Below, piece by piece: positions 63,810-64,000 of a DNA stretch of 64,000 nt. Positions within the stretch are counted from its first letter, which is position 1, and the number at the start of each line of letters is the position of its first letter. The notes under the pieces are model-generated. The model was not told where the DNA came from. It was given only the letters and a program-made list of their open reading frames with translations, and ran no database searches. The stretch spans positions 372,001 through 436,000 of the forward strand of contig CBDIDG010000004.1 in assembly GCA_965277615.1 (NCBI GenBank), read 5' to 3'. The translations under genes were made by a program, and so were the position numbers. The stretch is from Bog-532 sp965277615. GTDB lineage: Bacteria; Actinomycetota; Actinomycetes; Streptosporangiales; Streptosporangiaceae.

Positions 63810-64000
63810 TCAGGACGGGAGGAAGGGATGGGGAGCGTCGGGGCCGAGCGGAAAGACGACCAGCCGCTGGCCCAGGCGCCGCCGGAGCTGGCTGACCGGG
63901 TCGAGACGCAGCCAGCGTGACAGCGCTGACCCGCGGGGATGCCCGGACACCAGGAGCACGGCGGCGTAGTCCCGGCTGCGGACTTCCGACATCACCGCCT
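63810..64000 (-). CDS. C-terminal part of an unidentified protein (runs off window)
   Basis: About 62 residues before the stop are visible (EVRSRDYAAVLLVSGHPRGS followed by basic Leu/Arg-rich sequence and VVFPLGPDAPHPFLPS). The frame is open to the right edge. The style recalls C-terminal universal-stress-like extensions of transporters, but this is only an impression. It is on the same strand as the preceding genes, with 84 bases to the next start. Confidence 0.5.
   Translation of the reverse strand, partial: AVMSEVRSRDYAAVLLVSGHPRGSALSRWLRLDPVSQLRRRLGQRLVVFPLGPDAPHPFLPS

Overview
The window comes from a high-GC, Gram-positive chromosome, almost certainly a filamentous (sporulating) actinomycete. 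The main reasons are a BldD orthologue with the complete c-di-GMP signature, an F420-type LLM oxidoreductase, a monomeric NADP isocitrate dehydrogenase, Tat-exported glycosidases and many translationally coupled ATGA/GTGA junctions. The species cannot be named from the sequence alone.

Layout. 1-6170 (minus): pyrimidine operon pyrR-pyrB-pyrC-carA-carB, with carB cut by the window edge. 6171-7087: regulatory intergenic region with a perfect Crp-type palindrome and a BldD-box-like site, then bldD. 7164-16834: a HEPN protein, two tandem Tat-exported GH2 glycosidases, an SsuD-like flavin monooxygenase, a Pr6Pr membrane protein, a TauD dioxygenase and a GNAT. 16841-23270: housekeeping metabolism on the minus strand (metF, thiE, ohr, a HAD phosphatase, cobQ, cobD, a phosphotransferase).

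24040-32382 is an accessory island built on tRNA-Arg(TCT). The 3' half of the tRNA recurs at 28306 and 32325. Between the copies lie an IS481-type element, an AlkZ-superfamily protein with a divergent TetR regulator and a VOC protein, a 5'-truncated tyrosine integrase, an IS256-type element and an epoxide hydrolase. I read this as at least two decayed integrative elements accreted in tandem.

32864-40530 is a plus-strand surface/export module: a secreted protein with two six-bladed YWTD-type propellers, an ABC ATPase, its permease with an extracytoplasmic C-terminal domain, and an anchored YncE-propeller/phosphoesterase. It ends in a strong hairpin shared with a convergent phosphotransferase. 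41655-44430 is a patchwork: MarR plus a quinone oxidoreductase, an esterase remnant, a VapBC-like toxin-antitoxin pair, and a methyltransferase pseudogene lacking its SAM-binding motif. 44530-53833 holds a GCS2-type ligase, LLM oxidoreductase, icd, an SPL-family radical SAM protein, an unrecognised histidine-rich exported protein, an ArsR-MFS pair and an aldo/keto reductase.

53863-55329 contains two clear autoregulatory layouts: a 46-bp nested operator between the aldo/keto reductase and TetR genes, and a 10-bp-phased direct-repeat operator in front of an antitoxin/DUF5615 toxin pair. 55468-64000 carries a lipoprotein deacetylase, a probable glucosylglycerate hydrolase, a cupin-hydrolase-MMPL group with an abnormal same-strand overlap, and two envelope proteins of unknown function.

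No CRISPR array, rRNA or replication origin was seen. The most promising leads are the GH2/monooxygenase/dioxygenase neighbourhood, the propeller-ABC-phosphoesterase module and the layered tRNA-Arg island.
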